From Eremomyces bilateralis CBS 781.70 (taxonomy: Eukaryota > Ascomycota > Dothideomycetes > Eremomycetales > Eremomycetaceae): a stretch of DNA of 64,000 bases. The translations under genes were made by a program, and so were the position numbers. Below, in pieces: positions 33,305-42,840 of the stretch. Each line of letters begins with the position of its first letter. The stretch's first letter is position 1. The notes beneath the pieces are model-generated. The model searched no databases and was not told the DNA's origin. It saw nothing but the letters and a program-made list of their open reading frames with translations. The stretch covers positions 259,059 to 323,058 of the forward strand of contig NW_022985090.1 in the NCBI RefSeq assembly GCF_010015585.1, given 5' to 3'.

Positions 33305-33959
33305 GCACAAAGCAACACGCCGGCTATAGCTGCACGATATATGCCTCCTCATCCTCCCAGCCAGGAACGTGGAGCTTCTGGGCCATACTTAAAAATGCCG
33401 AACAGACAGTACGTGCTGTCTTCTGGCTCGGTAGTTTTGCGGAGTTTGGACTATGTCAATACATCAGATACGCTGAATTTCTCCCAAGAAAAGCCCTGTA
33501 GAGCCTCTATATGAATGCCTGTAATATCGTAGATTAGCTGTCCGAGAGGTTCTTTATTGCCGAGTCGGTGACTGCCTGTACCCACGGGTCCCTTAAGCCG
33601 GAAAGCTTCAATAGGTCCTTAGCTTCGACATCGCTAATTACCATTAGTTGCCAAACTTGGATGAAGACAGGCTATACCCTTCTCTGTGACTGCGAGTTCA
33701 CCGAATGTCCTCCGAAACATGGTCAGACGAAGAACGTCAGTTCCAATATGACATTCATGTAAGGAGAGCAGTAGATCCCCTTGTGTTCTGGCCAGACGCT
33801 CACGGGACAGAACGAGAATGCTTCAGACGGTTTCCGGGTAGGAATGACATACACACAAAAGAAATGCAACGATTTCTGCTATTGCCGATCGGTCTTATAA
33901 GCCACTGTTCCTGGGGCTGTTGATTACTTCTCTTAGAGAGTTGCAAATGCCCTCTCACA
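33305..33959. other. decayed stretch
   Basis: A short frame at 33705-33923 (+; MSSETWSDEERQFQYDIHVR) is protein-like but unplaced. Nothing else is supported. Confidence 0.3.
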
Positions 33960-35239
33960 TTAAGCAATCAATTTCGTATCCTCTTTTCCAAACTCAAATC
34001 GATCTTTGCTCCGAAAAACATTCCCAAACAGAAGATCCTGAACCCACCGCGGCCAGTTGCGAAGCCCAGTCTTACCTTCCTCGCTTTTTGGAACAACAAG
34101 CCTCCCACTTCGACCTTTGAGGACCTGCTCAACGACCACATCACCCACATTACTTGGAGGATCTGGATGGATACCGTATTTGTTCAATGTCTTTTCCGCA
34201 CCCTTAATGATGGCAGTCGCATGCCAGGAAGGATGAACAGATGTGGTGCAAATGCCTTCACCACCAGCGTAGCGCGAGAGGCACTCGTTCCGTATACCTG
34301 AATGATATCAGCAATGCAATGACCAAAGTCCTTTCAAACGCAAGTGGCCTACCTTCCGATACATATAGCGCTGCAACCTTTGAGCAGCAGTAATCGAGCA
34401 ATCCAGGAGCCGCTACAAAGGAGGCCATGGAAGCAATAGTCACGATATGACCCTTTCTTTTCTTAAGCATGCCTGGCAAGAATTCGCGGATAAGAACGAA
34501 GTGCGAGATCAGGTTTACTTTGAACAGCCTCTCGCACTCGGAATTACTTGTCTACGATGCTTTCAGTCTCATCGTTAGCTTCCACTACCAGGACAGGTGC
34601 AGCCTACCTCGAGCACAGTCTTGCCAATGCCTATGCCAGCATTATTGACTAGAACGGTCGCTTCTCCATGCGTTTCGCGAATCTCTTTGCACCGCGATTC
34701 AACTATTGGCGTATCGGTGATGTCGCATTTGTAAAAGTGAACATCAGGCACTGACAATTCCATTAGCATGATCCCACTGTTACAATTGCGGAGCCCTGCA
34801 GACTGAACTCACATGAGGCAAGCTCGAGTGGGAAATCTTGTATGTCGAGCACCACAACTCTAGCCAGCTTCGAGAAGGCCTTGACCATCTCATATCCAAA
34901 ACCTGAGCTTCCACCCGTGATGATCACTAGCTCTTCCTTGTTCGGTCCGAACTTGAATGCGGCACCAGGCCTTCTTCCAAGGCTCCAGTTGTTCCAAGCT
35001 AAGCTGTTCAGAACTCGATTGACCCGCTTCAGCACATTGACACCTGTCAAGATCTTCAGTACCGTGATAAAAGCAGCTAATCTTGCTGCCCCATTCTTTG
35101 CGAAGACATTGTTCTGGAAAGGCGCTAAAAGGCGTGCGCGAACATTGTCCGGACCTCGAGTAAGCGCGTATAGAAGCGCGCCTGTCAGGAGAGGCTCTTC
35201 AGCCGCGGTTTTGATGCCAGTGATGACTTTGGAGGCCAT
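33960..35239 (-). CDS. short-chain dehydrogenase/reductase, membrane-anchored DHRS/17-beta-HSD11-like
   Basis: Four exons (35239-34813, 34750-34608, 34551-34353, 34297-33960) give 368 aa, all phases continuous. Residues 108-115 are TGGSSGFG, the NAD(P)-binding loop, followed by VVLDIQDFP. CDITD and LVNNAGIGIGKTVLE come next, then IVTIASMASFVAAPG with the catalytic Ser and DYCCSK with the Tyr-x-x-x-Lys pair. The ~100-residue N-terminal extension with hydrophobic stretches (AARLAAFITVLKILTG) suggests membrane or lipid-droplet attachment, as in the retinol/steroid dehydrogenase group. Substrate unknown. I chose the second in-frame ATG (35239, MASKVITGI); a start at 35275 would add 12 residues. 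It is a working gene inside the transposon-rich island. Confidence 0.88.
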
Positions 35240-35301
35240 TTTGTGATGGACTTCGTGGAGAGAATGCGGCCACAATTGTGACAGAACATGGTGCCCAAAG
35301 A

Positions 35302-35682
35302 TCAGTGGTTCTCATCGGATGCAGCATGATATTCAGAGAGGAACTCTGGCCGAGGTGGACGCCGTGAACACGAACCCCGCAGATCCCCGCAAAGGCCTTG
35401 ATCTCGCTCACCTAGCGGGGAAGTGGCATAATATAGACGGATATTATTTTCAAAGTAATACTCTAGAATTTCGAGCGTTTCGTGCGTTCCAAAACCGTCG
35501 TAAATCAAAAAGCATGGCTTTTGATGCGCCCGGCTTTTCACTTTTGGTGATGGTTTGTGCATAGACTGGGTAGCATTTTTTGTCCACAGAGAGCCCAGGC
35601 ATCGACAGTCGGGGAGAATAATCTGTCGGGGGGGAGAAATCTCGCTACCCGGAATAACTTTGGGGTTCGGCGGTCGCACCAA
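35302..35682 (-). mobile_element. pogo/Fot1-like transposase fragment
   Basis: The frame contains CFLIYDGFGTHETLEILEYY and FENNIRLYYATSPL, matching the second catalytic aspartate region (LIxDGFGTHET...) of fungal pogo/Fot1 DDE transposases. The neighbouring pieces of the family are absent or out of frame. It is a small relic, unrelated in detail to the whole pogo-like element at 39 kb, whose matching block reads LIMDGHNSHDTIQF. Confidence 0.65.
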
Positions 35683-35889
35683 TCGTCAAATAGTCGGCAT
35701 AAAGTGAACCTTCCCTTTGGCACCGCAAATCGAATCGTGGTGTCTTTCTGTTTTTTTCCAACTTAAACTTAGAGTACAGTACACGGACTCGCGCTGACTA
35801 ACTGCACTGCCCCGTATACAACACGGTGTATTGAAAGTGATCCCCATGATCAGGATACACCCACTTTGCACTCGCGAATTCTTTCCTAC

Positions 35890-36130
35890 CATCTTCATCT
35901 TTGAATGGTGTGTAACCGAGCCGCCATGGCTCTCAAGTGTCTGGATGCATTCGCAGGTATTAGCACGCCAGACCCGGACTATGTTATCACGCGCGGCCAA
36001 GGTGATAAGGACAGAGTTATGCGAGAAGGCCATAGAGGTAACCAAGTCGCCATAGCCGTTATGTGTCTGGACGCAGTCGCCCGTGTCAGCACACCAGACC
36101 TGGACTGTCTTATTATATGAGGCTGAGGCA
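35890..36130 (-). pseudogene. WD40 repeat fragment, NLR-type
   Basis: The minus strand encodes YNKTVQVWCADTGDCVQTH, then LVTSMAFSHNSVLITLAARD and VRVWRANTCECIQTLESHGG. These are two consecutive WD40 units in the near-identical style of fungal NACHT-WD40 proteins (VxSVAFSHDSxLLASASxDxTVRVWDxxTGxCLQTLxGH). No NACHT lies next to it. It is a detached piece of a repeat array. Confidence 0.65.
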
Positions 36131-36159
36131 ATAAAGGTAGAGTTTCATCAAATTGCCTA

Positions 36160-36740
36160 TCACGGTCCGTCCGATTCTGCTCTAGCCAAGGCTGCCATAA
36201 GAGGAGAAGGGTCAATGTACACTTCTGCCTTTTTCATCTTGCCCGCGTCATCGCCGGACGGGAGAATGTGAAAGACACCAAACGCCGGCACGACGATTTC
36301 TTCTTTCTCTGGATCGTTCTTCGCGCGGTATGTGATTGTGCACGCCTGGTAAATCTTATCTCCAACGAGGTCTACATCTTTACAGTCAGGTCCAGGACCA
36401 TGAGAACGCCCCGCAAACTGGGAGGGAGTACGCACCAAAGTAAGAGACCACATGGTGCATTAGCTCAAGTTTCTCGAATATCGGGCCAAAGAAGCCTTTG
36501 AGATTGTTGAGGCCTTGGACTGGTGGTACGTTCGCATACTGGAGGATGCTATCCTCGGCATACACCTCGGGGAGACGCGCGGGGTCTAGCGAGTCGCTCA
36601 CTTCGTGGAACTAGACAATACCGTATCAGTATGATCGTAGTTGCGGCTGCGAGCTAACTGCGCTGTAATGTATCGAGAGCCAAGCTTACTTTTCTGAGCC
36701 ACTGGCGTGCTTCATCTGCGTTGGCTGGGACGATTGCCAT
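36160..36740 (-). CDS. SnoaL/NTF2-like small protein
   Basis: Exons 36740-36690, 36610-36436 and 36377-36160 join in phase to give 147 aa (introns 79 and 58 nt). The fold pattern is NTF2/SnoaL-like: an N-terminal helix with a Trp (DEARQWLRKFHEVSDSLDPA), YAEDSILQYANVPPVQGLNN, a helix FFGPIFEKLELMHHVVSYFG, then strands (VDLVGDKIYQACTITYRAKN, EIVVPAFGVFHILPSGD, KKAEVYIDPSPLMAAL). Members bind or convert small hydrophobic ligands, often in secondary metabolism or polyketide cyclisation, but many are uncharacterised. The sequence is whole although its flanks are decayed. Confidence 0.78.
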
Positions 36741-37644
36741 GTAAAGCTTCAAAGATACCGACGAATCTCTTCCACACAATTGAGTGATATGTTGATCGCC
36801 AACAAATACTACTTTGCCGATTGACTTAACTAGTTATATAAACATCGGACAGCCATCCAGGACCTTGTGGACGGACCACCGAAGGCAGGGGATTTATAAG
36901 CCCGGGACGCGGTTCAGCCCGGTCCTAGCTGTCCTCGGTCCTGGCCCTAGGTCCTGCAGGAAGTGGCTTAGAAATCCTCAATAGCACCATTCTATGGGTG
37001 TTTGGCCACCCTTGCCGAGCATTAGAACGAACTTATGATCCACAAAAGGTAAATTGACACTAAGCCAGCCAATAATATGTTACGAAGATATGAGCAGCAC
37101 CTGCTCCATGCAGGCTCTCGTGTCGTACCTTGCCTGTGAAGCCATGGAATCAAGTTCTAAACCCCACTTTGACGATGAAATCAGGGCGGCAGTAACTCTG
37201 CGTGTCCTTTTGCGTATGTTGAATGGCATGCGTCCGCAAGTTTCACCCACTTTCGAAAACATCGATTAAGGACAGCGAGAGCGTCAAATATGAGAGCTCC
37301 CGTCAGCTCGAGACGGGACGTGTTGACTACGGCATCCTCATGTCGTCATCAGGCCAGCCCTATTTCGTTCATTGTGCTCAGCCGATTCGCTGCACGCGAT
37401 ATTTGAAACCAGGTATAATTATGGAGACTAGCTTCCAAAATAGGTAGCGAGCTTTTTCCTTAAACGGGTGATTGGGGGGAGAGAGAGAGATTCATACGCC
37501 CGTCAGGCCGCTCTGCGAGGCCCATGCGGCCATGCCCCATGGGGAACAGGGGAACAAACTACCTAGGCTGACTAATTACATGCGTTGGTGCCTTGTGGCC
37601 TTATGGCCCCATTTTCTATCTACGTACTAATTAACTTCTAACTA
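36741..37644. other. decayed stretch before the Tc1 element
   Basis: Around 36890-36965 is a GC-rich patch with repeated GGTCCT words. Frames at 37054-37269 and 37223-37447 (+) show no family. A GA dinucleotide run is at about 37478-37490. No gene is supported. Confidence 0.35.
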
Positions 37645-38928
37645 CGCCATAAGTCTGTTCAGAGTCTACGCACAACAAAATTCAGGCCTGACACCACCAT
37701 ATCTTCCACCATCAATATCTCCACGAAAATGAGGTCGTTTGGTACAGAAATTAGTGGCAATCGACGGCAAAATGCTGAATTATCCGAGAATCAAAGAGCT
37801 GGGATTTTAGAGGCTGTTTCCGGGGGGAAAACTAAGGCCGCGGTGGCAGAGGAGTTTCAGGTCGCAGAACGGACGGTGTACAAGACCTTGCAACGCTGGG
37901 AAGAGCACCACATCACTCAATCTAAACCCCGCCAAGGGGCCCCCCTAAAATTATCGCGTCGCGACGAACGATATCTTGTACAGTACGCACGCCGGTTCCC
38001 CACGGTTGAGTACAGCGAGCTCGTTCAAAGCGTCCGCCATATGCGAGTCTCAAAGACAACGATATACCGGACTCTTAAGAAACACCACCTTACAAAGTGG
38101 CGAGCACGGAAAAGGCCTCATCTGTAGCCCGGGCACGCAAAAAACCGGCTTCAATTTGCCCGCGAGTATCAACATTTCGACTTCTCTGGGTCCACTCAAC
38201 CGACGAGTGCTCCTATGAGAAGGGGGCGGGCGGTAAGCGCGTCTGGGTATGGCGCTTTTATCACGAGGCATACGATCCACGTATGATCGAGCCAAAGACT
38301 TCTGGTAAGGCGATTTCGCGGATGATCTGGGGCTCAATCTCGCGTGAGGGGAGGTCAGATCTGGTGATCATGGACCGCGACGAAGACTCCCCCAGGCAAG
38401 GATATTCCGCGAAATCCTATATCGCTACATGGAGGAGGGACTCCTCCCTACGTACGATCCCGGGGATGTTATGATACAGGATAACGCAAGGGTTCATACT
38501 GCGAAACTCACGCAGGAATGGCTGGAGACTCACGGTATTTGGGTGCTCGATTGGCCAGCTAATTCTCCGGACCTGAACCCCATCGAACACATGTGGCACT
38601 TACTTAAAAGCAAAGTCCTAGAGCTCCACCCTGAATTGAAACAGATGGGCTCATCAGAGGAGGTACGGGAGGCGATGAATGCCGCGTTGAAAGAGGCGTG
38701 GTGGGCAGTGCCTCAGGAAACGATTACCAAGCTAATTGACTCAATTCCGCGGCGGTTACGGGCGGTAATTAAAGCAAAAGGATGGCATACCAAACACTAG
38801 GCTATTCCTAATTAGACAATCTGAAAAAAGTATACTGATCGCTTTCTCTACGCTTTTGAGCGTTTCTCGCAAAGGGGTGGTGATGGGAAAAAATCACGTG
38901 GTTGACGACCCTGAACAGACTTATGGCG
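37645..38928 (+). mobile_element. Tc1/mariner DNA transposon, transposase broken
   Basis: Terminal repeats pair CGCCATAAGTCTGTTCAGAG at the left with CTGAACAGACTTATGGCG at the right (about 21 bp, one mismatch). The transposase runs in three frames over 37729-38800. An N-terminal helix-turn-helix (ENQRAGILEAVSGGKTKAAV ... RTVYKTLQRW) comes first. Then come the first catalytic Asp in STDECSYEKG, the second in MIQDNARVHTA, and the Glu in NSPDLNPIEHMWHLL, spacing about 34. A TAG near 38125, a frame change near 38185 and another near 38430 break it. The target TA is not clean at the right end. Likely immobile unless helped by another copy. Confidence 0.8.
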
Positions 38929-38967
38929 TGTTATTGTAGTTAACTAGTTAACTTAACTAACTAACTA

Positions 38968-39012
38968 ACGTAATCCACCAGCGAGTCGCCCAAACCACCG
39001 AGTCGCCCACTT
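38968..39012 (+). repeat. left terminal inverted repeat of the pogo-like element
   Basis: It starts ACGTAATCCACCAG and contains the word CGAGTCGCCCA twice, 17 bases apart. That internal direct repeat is a likely transposase-binding site pair. Confidence 0.85.
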
Positions 39013-39048
39013 CATCTCCGTAACAGCGATCATCACGATTTTTTCGCA

Positions 39049-40713
39049 ATGTCTCAACAACAGAGCCCTCAATTACCTTCAAATGAAGCTAGAATGAACC
39101 TAGCCATCCAGACTATCGAACAAGACCAAGTTCAATCAATTCGAGAAGCTGCAAAAGCTTACAACGTCCCGTGGAGTACCTTACGTGACCGCCGCAACGG
39201 AATGACTGCACGAAGCGATTGTGTCCCGAATTCGAAAAAGCTCTCAAATATGGAAGAAAGGGTGATTATCGACTACTGCCTCGATGTCGACGCGCGCGGA
39301 TTTCAGCTCAATTACGATATGTTGCGAGATATAGCCAACAAGCTACTCAGCGATCGCGGTCAGGCTCACGTTGGTATCAATTGGCCGTCAAGATTCGTAC
39401 AACGCGTTCCAGAGCTCAAAACACGTGTTAATCGAAAGTACGACTATAAAAGAGCCCTGAACGAAGATCCAGAGATTATTGGCGCGTGGTTTCGCCTCGT
39501 ACGCAACGTGAAGGCAAAATACGGTATCCTGGATGAAGATACATACAACTTTGATGAAGTTGGCTTTCAAATGGGCGTAATCGGGACGCGCATGGTCATC
39601 ACGGGTACCGAACGACGTCAGACTCCAAAAACCTTGCAGCCAGGCAATACAGAATGGGTGACATCGATCATTGCTGCCAGCGCGCAAGGTTGGATTGTCC
39701 CACCCTTCATCATCTTCAAAAGCGCTCGACATTACAATACCTGGTACGAGGCGATTGCGGATAGGCCTGATTGGGTTCTATCAGTTAGCGAGAAGGGCTG
39801 GACGTCCCTTGAGCATGGATTTGAGTGGTTAAAGCATTTTAATCGCTTCACAGAAGACCGTACGACTGGCGCCTATCGGCTTCTGATTATGGATGGCCAT
39901 AACAGCCATGACACTATCCAATTCCAGGATTTCTGCAAGGACCAGAAGATTATTACTCTCTGCATGCCTTCGCATTCATCTCATTTGCTACAACCCCTCG
40001 ACGTTGGCTGTTTTGGGCCATTAAAGCGCGCGTATAGCAAGGAGATTGAGGACTTTATCCGGTGCCGCATCAACCACATCACGAAAGAGGACTTTTTACC
40101 TGCTTTCAAGACCGCCTTCGAAAAAGCAATTGCTACGGAGAATATCCAGGGCGCCTTCAAAGGCGCAGGATTAGTGCCTTTCGATCCAGAAGCTGTTATT
40201 TCAAAGCTTGATGTCCGATTACAGACCCCGACGCCATTACCAGAGATCACTCAATGGGAGTCGCAAACACCACGCAACGTCGCTGAAATAAGGTCCCAAA
40301 CAGAGTACATACGACAGCGCCTTCAAAGAGATCAAAATACCTCCCCAACACCGCTTTTAGAAAGCTTTTCAAGCCTTGAAAAGGGTGTTCAAATGGTCGC
40401 GCACGGAGCTTCAATCATGGAGGTCGAGATAGGAAAGCTTCGGAAGGCAAACGAGACGCTATCAAAGCGCAAACAACGCAAAAAAAAGGTGCTTAAGGGC
40501 GCTAATACGCGCTCAATTACTGATGGGCTTGAATTAGCTGTACAACGTCGGGATCAAGATATAATCAGTGAAAATGGTACTTCTAATGACGTTCCCGCAA
40601 GGCGCCAGCGACGTTGCGGACGCTGTCGCGAGCCAGGACATCGCGTTGAGACCTGTACAATGCCTCAATTAGCTATACCAGAAAACGTAGATCCTAGCCT
40701 ACTTCCTAATTAA
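39049..40713 (+). CDS. pogo/Fot1-like DDE transposase with C-terminal zinc knuckle
   Basis: 554 aa, one exon. The N-terminus has a Psq-type helix-turn-helix (SIREAAKAYNVPWSTLRDRR) followed by a CENP-B-type half (LNYDMLRDIANKLL ... GINWPSRFVQRVPELKTR). The catalytic triad is Asp169 (NFDEVGFQMG), Asp282 (LLIMDGHNSHDTI) and Asp318 (LQPLDVGCFGPLKRAYS), a DD35D arrangement. A helical C-terminal region rich in Lys/Arg (RKQRKKKVLKG) precedes CGRCREPGHRVETC, a C-x2-C-x4-H-x4-C zinc knuckle at the very end. The protein cuts and pastes its element. The frame is intact and all key residues are present, so the copy may be active or recently inserted. Confidence 0.92.
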   Translation: MSQQQSPQLPSNEARMNLAIQTIEQDQVQSIREAAKAYNVPWSTLRDRRNGMTARSDCVPNSKKLSNMEERVIIDYCLDVDARGFQLNYDMLRDIANKLLSDRGQAHVGINWPSRFVQRVPELKTRVNRKYDYKRALNEDPEIIGAWFRLVRNVKAKYGILDEDTYNFDEVGFQMGVIGTRMVITGTERRQTPKTLQPGNTEWVTSIIAASAQGWIVPPFIIFKSARHYNTWYEAIADRPDWVLSVSEKGWTSLEHGFEWLKHFNRFTEDRTTGAYRLLIMDGHNSHDTIQFQDFCKDQKIITLCMPSHSSHLLQPLDVGCFGPLKRAYSKEIEDFIRCRINHITKEDFLPAFKTAFEKAIATENIQGAFKGAGLVPFDPEAVISKLDVRLQTPTPLPEITQWESQTPRNVAEIRSQTEYIRQRLQRDQNTSPTPLLESFSSLEKGVQMVAHGASIMEVEIGKLRKANETLSKRKQRKKKVLKGANTRSITDGLELAVQRRDQDIISENGTSNDVPARRQRRCGRCREPGHRVETCTMPQLAIPENVDPSLLPN

Positions 40714-40767
40714 TAAATTGCTTCAGTAGTTGTTGAGATATTCAGGTTACGGTAGTGGGCCACGGTT

Positions 40768-40813
40768 GAGGTGGGCGACTCGGTGGTTTGGGCGACTCGC
40801 TGGTGGATTACGT
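40768..40813 (-). repeat. right terminal inverted repeat of the pogo-like element
   Basis: The reverse complement of the left end, with one substitution near the inner edge and one extra base beyond it. It again carries the doubled CGAGTCGCCCA word. Confidence 0.85.
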
Positions 40814-40863
40814 TAGTTAACTAAGTTAACTTAACTATCGATAACTAACTAACTATCCAACCT

Positions 40864-41288
40864 TTAACTCCCTTTGCCAAACGTGACCCCACTAATTATT
40901 CCCGAGTTGTGACCTAACTGCCATCCTGAACTATTGCTGCCTGAGAAGACCATCGTACAATGTGAATCATGTTTGTCGCGTGGCTCTTGCCCTGGCAAGC
41001 TAGATCGCAATTGCGAGCACACAACCTCAGAAGTGACCTGGCCAGCCTTGAGTAGGCGTGGTTGCTCTTCGACTTCCTGAATTGCTAGCGCACGCTGAGC
41101 GCCGCCATCTTTTTCATCCTCTGGCTCTTCCTGGAAATGCTCTCCCCGCTTCTGGACCTTGTCTTATTGCTTTCTTGTGGCCTCAATATGCTCCTGAATG
41201 GCCTTCTCTAGAGTTTGTACTTGCTCTATAAGCTTCTTGTGGTCGGTGTCGGCACCACATTGTGATCGGAGCCGAACAATGCTTCTGG
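40864..41288 (-). pseudogene. C-terminal remnant resembling fungal STAND-N/azaphilone-L-like proteins
   Basis: One minus-strand frame reads DHKKLIEQVQTLEKAIQEHI, then ALAIQEVEEQPRLLKAGQV and VVCSQLRSSLPGQ, and ends SGWQLGHNSGIISGVTFGKG before a stop. The helical middle with 'ALQEVE...LL...Q...EVV' resembles the C-terminal half of fungal N-terminal-STAND or azaphilone-cluster-L-type proteins, from memory. The last segment has the G-x-Q-x-G-x-N-x-G-x-I pattern seen in amyloid signalling motifs of fungal NLR partners. The gene is broken and its 5' part is not recognisable. The family assignment is tentative. Confidence 0.35.
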
Positions 41289-41778
41289 AATATTAGTTTG
41301 TGTGTCCCAAATAAAATAGAAGAGCAGGCACACAGTTGGGTGCTTTCTATGCGAGGGTAAAATGGAGGGGAAGTGACGCAAGACCTTTGGAGCAAATAAC
41401 AGTCTCAGGTTGTGTAGTGCGGACAGGGGAGAACAGAAGACAACGATTCGAAGAACGCGAAGAGTAGGAGGGCGGCACCATTTGAAATGAACTTCGTGGA
41501 ATCCCAAAGATCTAGAAGTCCAGGCACAATGTCACTTAGCGGTTGTGTAAGCAGTACCATACTACAAAGATACTACACGAAAACGGAGCATCTGATAGCA
41601 GAGCACAGGAATATAAACTACAAAACAGAAACCAGACAGAGTTCCAGACATACTACATAAGAAAATAGGAAACAGAAACCGGACCACAAACGCCAGGCCC
41701 ATAGACCACAGAAAACAACCACATAGACCCACAGACCACAGGAAACGAAACACAGACCCAGAGAGGACAGAAAACGAA
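41289..41778. other. decayed stretch with A/C-rich low complexity
   Basis: From about 41560 the plus strand becomes poor in T, with repeated CAGAAAC / ACCACAGA words leading into the polypurine tract. Minus-strand frames here are Ser/Pro/Leu artefacts of that composition. Confidence 0.4.
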
Positions 41779-41918
41779 ATGGCGCGAAGGGATGAGGAGA
41801 GAGGGGAGAGAGGAGGAGAGAGGGGAGAGAGGAGGGGGGGAGGAAAAAGGAGAAGAGAAAAGAAAGGAGAGAGGGGAAAGGAGAGGGGACAAGGGGGAGA
41901 AGAACGGGGGCTAACCGC
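41779..41918 (+). repeat. polypurine (GA/GGA-rich) tract
   Basis: About 140 bases are almost purely A and G on the plus strand, built from GAGAGAGGAGG and GGGAGAGAGG words. The pyrimidine strand gives false 'LLSPLSPPL' frames. Such mirror-like purine tracts can form triplex DNA. Confidence 0.8.
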
Positions 41919-42194
41919 CGGACCCAGAGTCGCGGGAGCGAGGAGGGGGTGCCGTAAGGGCAAACGACATTGTCGCTAGTGTATCTTTTTGAAGCGGTGT
42001 GGGTCCTTTCTGCCTAGAGCTAATATCAAACAGCTCTTTAAAACACTCCATATCTACATCCTCAAACGGCTCTGCAAGGCACATTGAATACCAAGCTTTA
42101 TGAAGCTTGATTTCGCTGCTTCGGAGCCAGTCTTTCTCTCCACGCTCTGCCTGAAAAATCCCCCACACGAACGAGCCCAGGGATATATACATGG

Positions 42195-42419
42195 CTATTT
42201 ACGTTAGTTTACAAACGAAACACAGTTTTAAATGGACATAATAACAGAATATAGTTTCGAATAACCAAATGCGGATTTAAATAGACAAATAGAAGGATAA
42301 AGTTAGAGGGAATACATATCTAGATGGATAAAATGCAGATTCAAATGGACAGCTAGATAAAACATAGGCAAAAGATAGATAAAACACGGATAACTAACTA
42401 TATAAAATATTTAACTTAC
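42195..42419. repeat. degenerate repeat intron, AAATGGACA-type
   Basis: Variants of AAATGGACA, AAATAGACAAAT, AGATGGATAAAA and CAAATGGACAGCT follow each other at irregular spacing over ~225 bases. It fills the space between a GTAAGT donor and a CTAAC...ATAG acceptor of the unrecognised gene. Confidence 0.6.
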
Positions 42420-42599
42420 ACTTGCAATAAAGTTTCCCCAACTCAGAGGACCTGTCTACATCTAGATATCCCTTCATATAATACCACATATTAAGAAAGT
42501 CTTCCGAAGAGAACTTCTCGCCGAGATGGATGGCAACACCAGTGACATCAAGTCAAGATAAAGACTTGATTTAGGAGCACGTTCTGCTCGAGCCGGTCC

Positions 42600-42840
42600 T
42601 ACATATGTAGTGGTTAAATACTTAAACATTGAATTCTGGATTTGGACATATAGATCTGGAGTGAGATATGGAGATCTAGAGTTGGATCTATGCTTCTGGA
42701 ACTTGACTTCTGGATATGGAGTTTTGGAGATTTGAACTTGATTTGAACTTGATTTGAACATTAAAATGGACTTTGAAAATGGACTTGAAAATGGAATCTA
42801 GACTTAGGGACTTAGAATTTTGAACTTACTCTCATTTTCT
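42600..42840. repeat. degenerate repeat intron, GGAGATCTGGA/TTGAACTTGA-type
   Basis: Plus-strand words TTGAACTTGATTTGAACTTG, CTGGAACTTGACTTCTGGA, ATGGAGATCTAGAG and GAAAATGGACTTGAAAATGG recur. On the coding (minus) strand this reads TCCAGAAGTCAAGTTCCAGA and similar. Composition and unit differ from the other repeat-filled intron of the same gene. Confidence 0.6.

Larger units (their letters stand above)
38968..40813 (+). mobile_element. pogo/Fot1-like DNA transposon, apparently whole
   Basis: The element is 1846 bp. It has terminal inverted repeats of about 46 bp (separate entries) and a TA on each side as target duplication, and it sits in a TAAC-rich target next to the Tc1 element. It carries one uninterrupted transposase frame of 554 codons. 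Nothing in the termini or the frame looks broken. Confidence 0.85.

Noticed and set aside
37054-37447. Two overlapping small frames (MTLSQPIICY... and MACVRKFHPL...)
   Set aside because: No conserved motif and they end in decayed sequence; not enough for a gene call.
41562-41963. 133-aa Ser/Pro/Leu-rich minus-strand open frame
   Set aside because: It is the translation of the polypurine tract and A/C-rich flank; composition explains the lack of stops.
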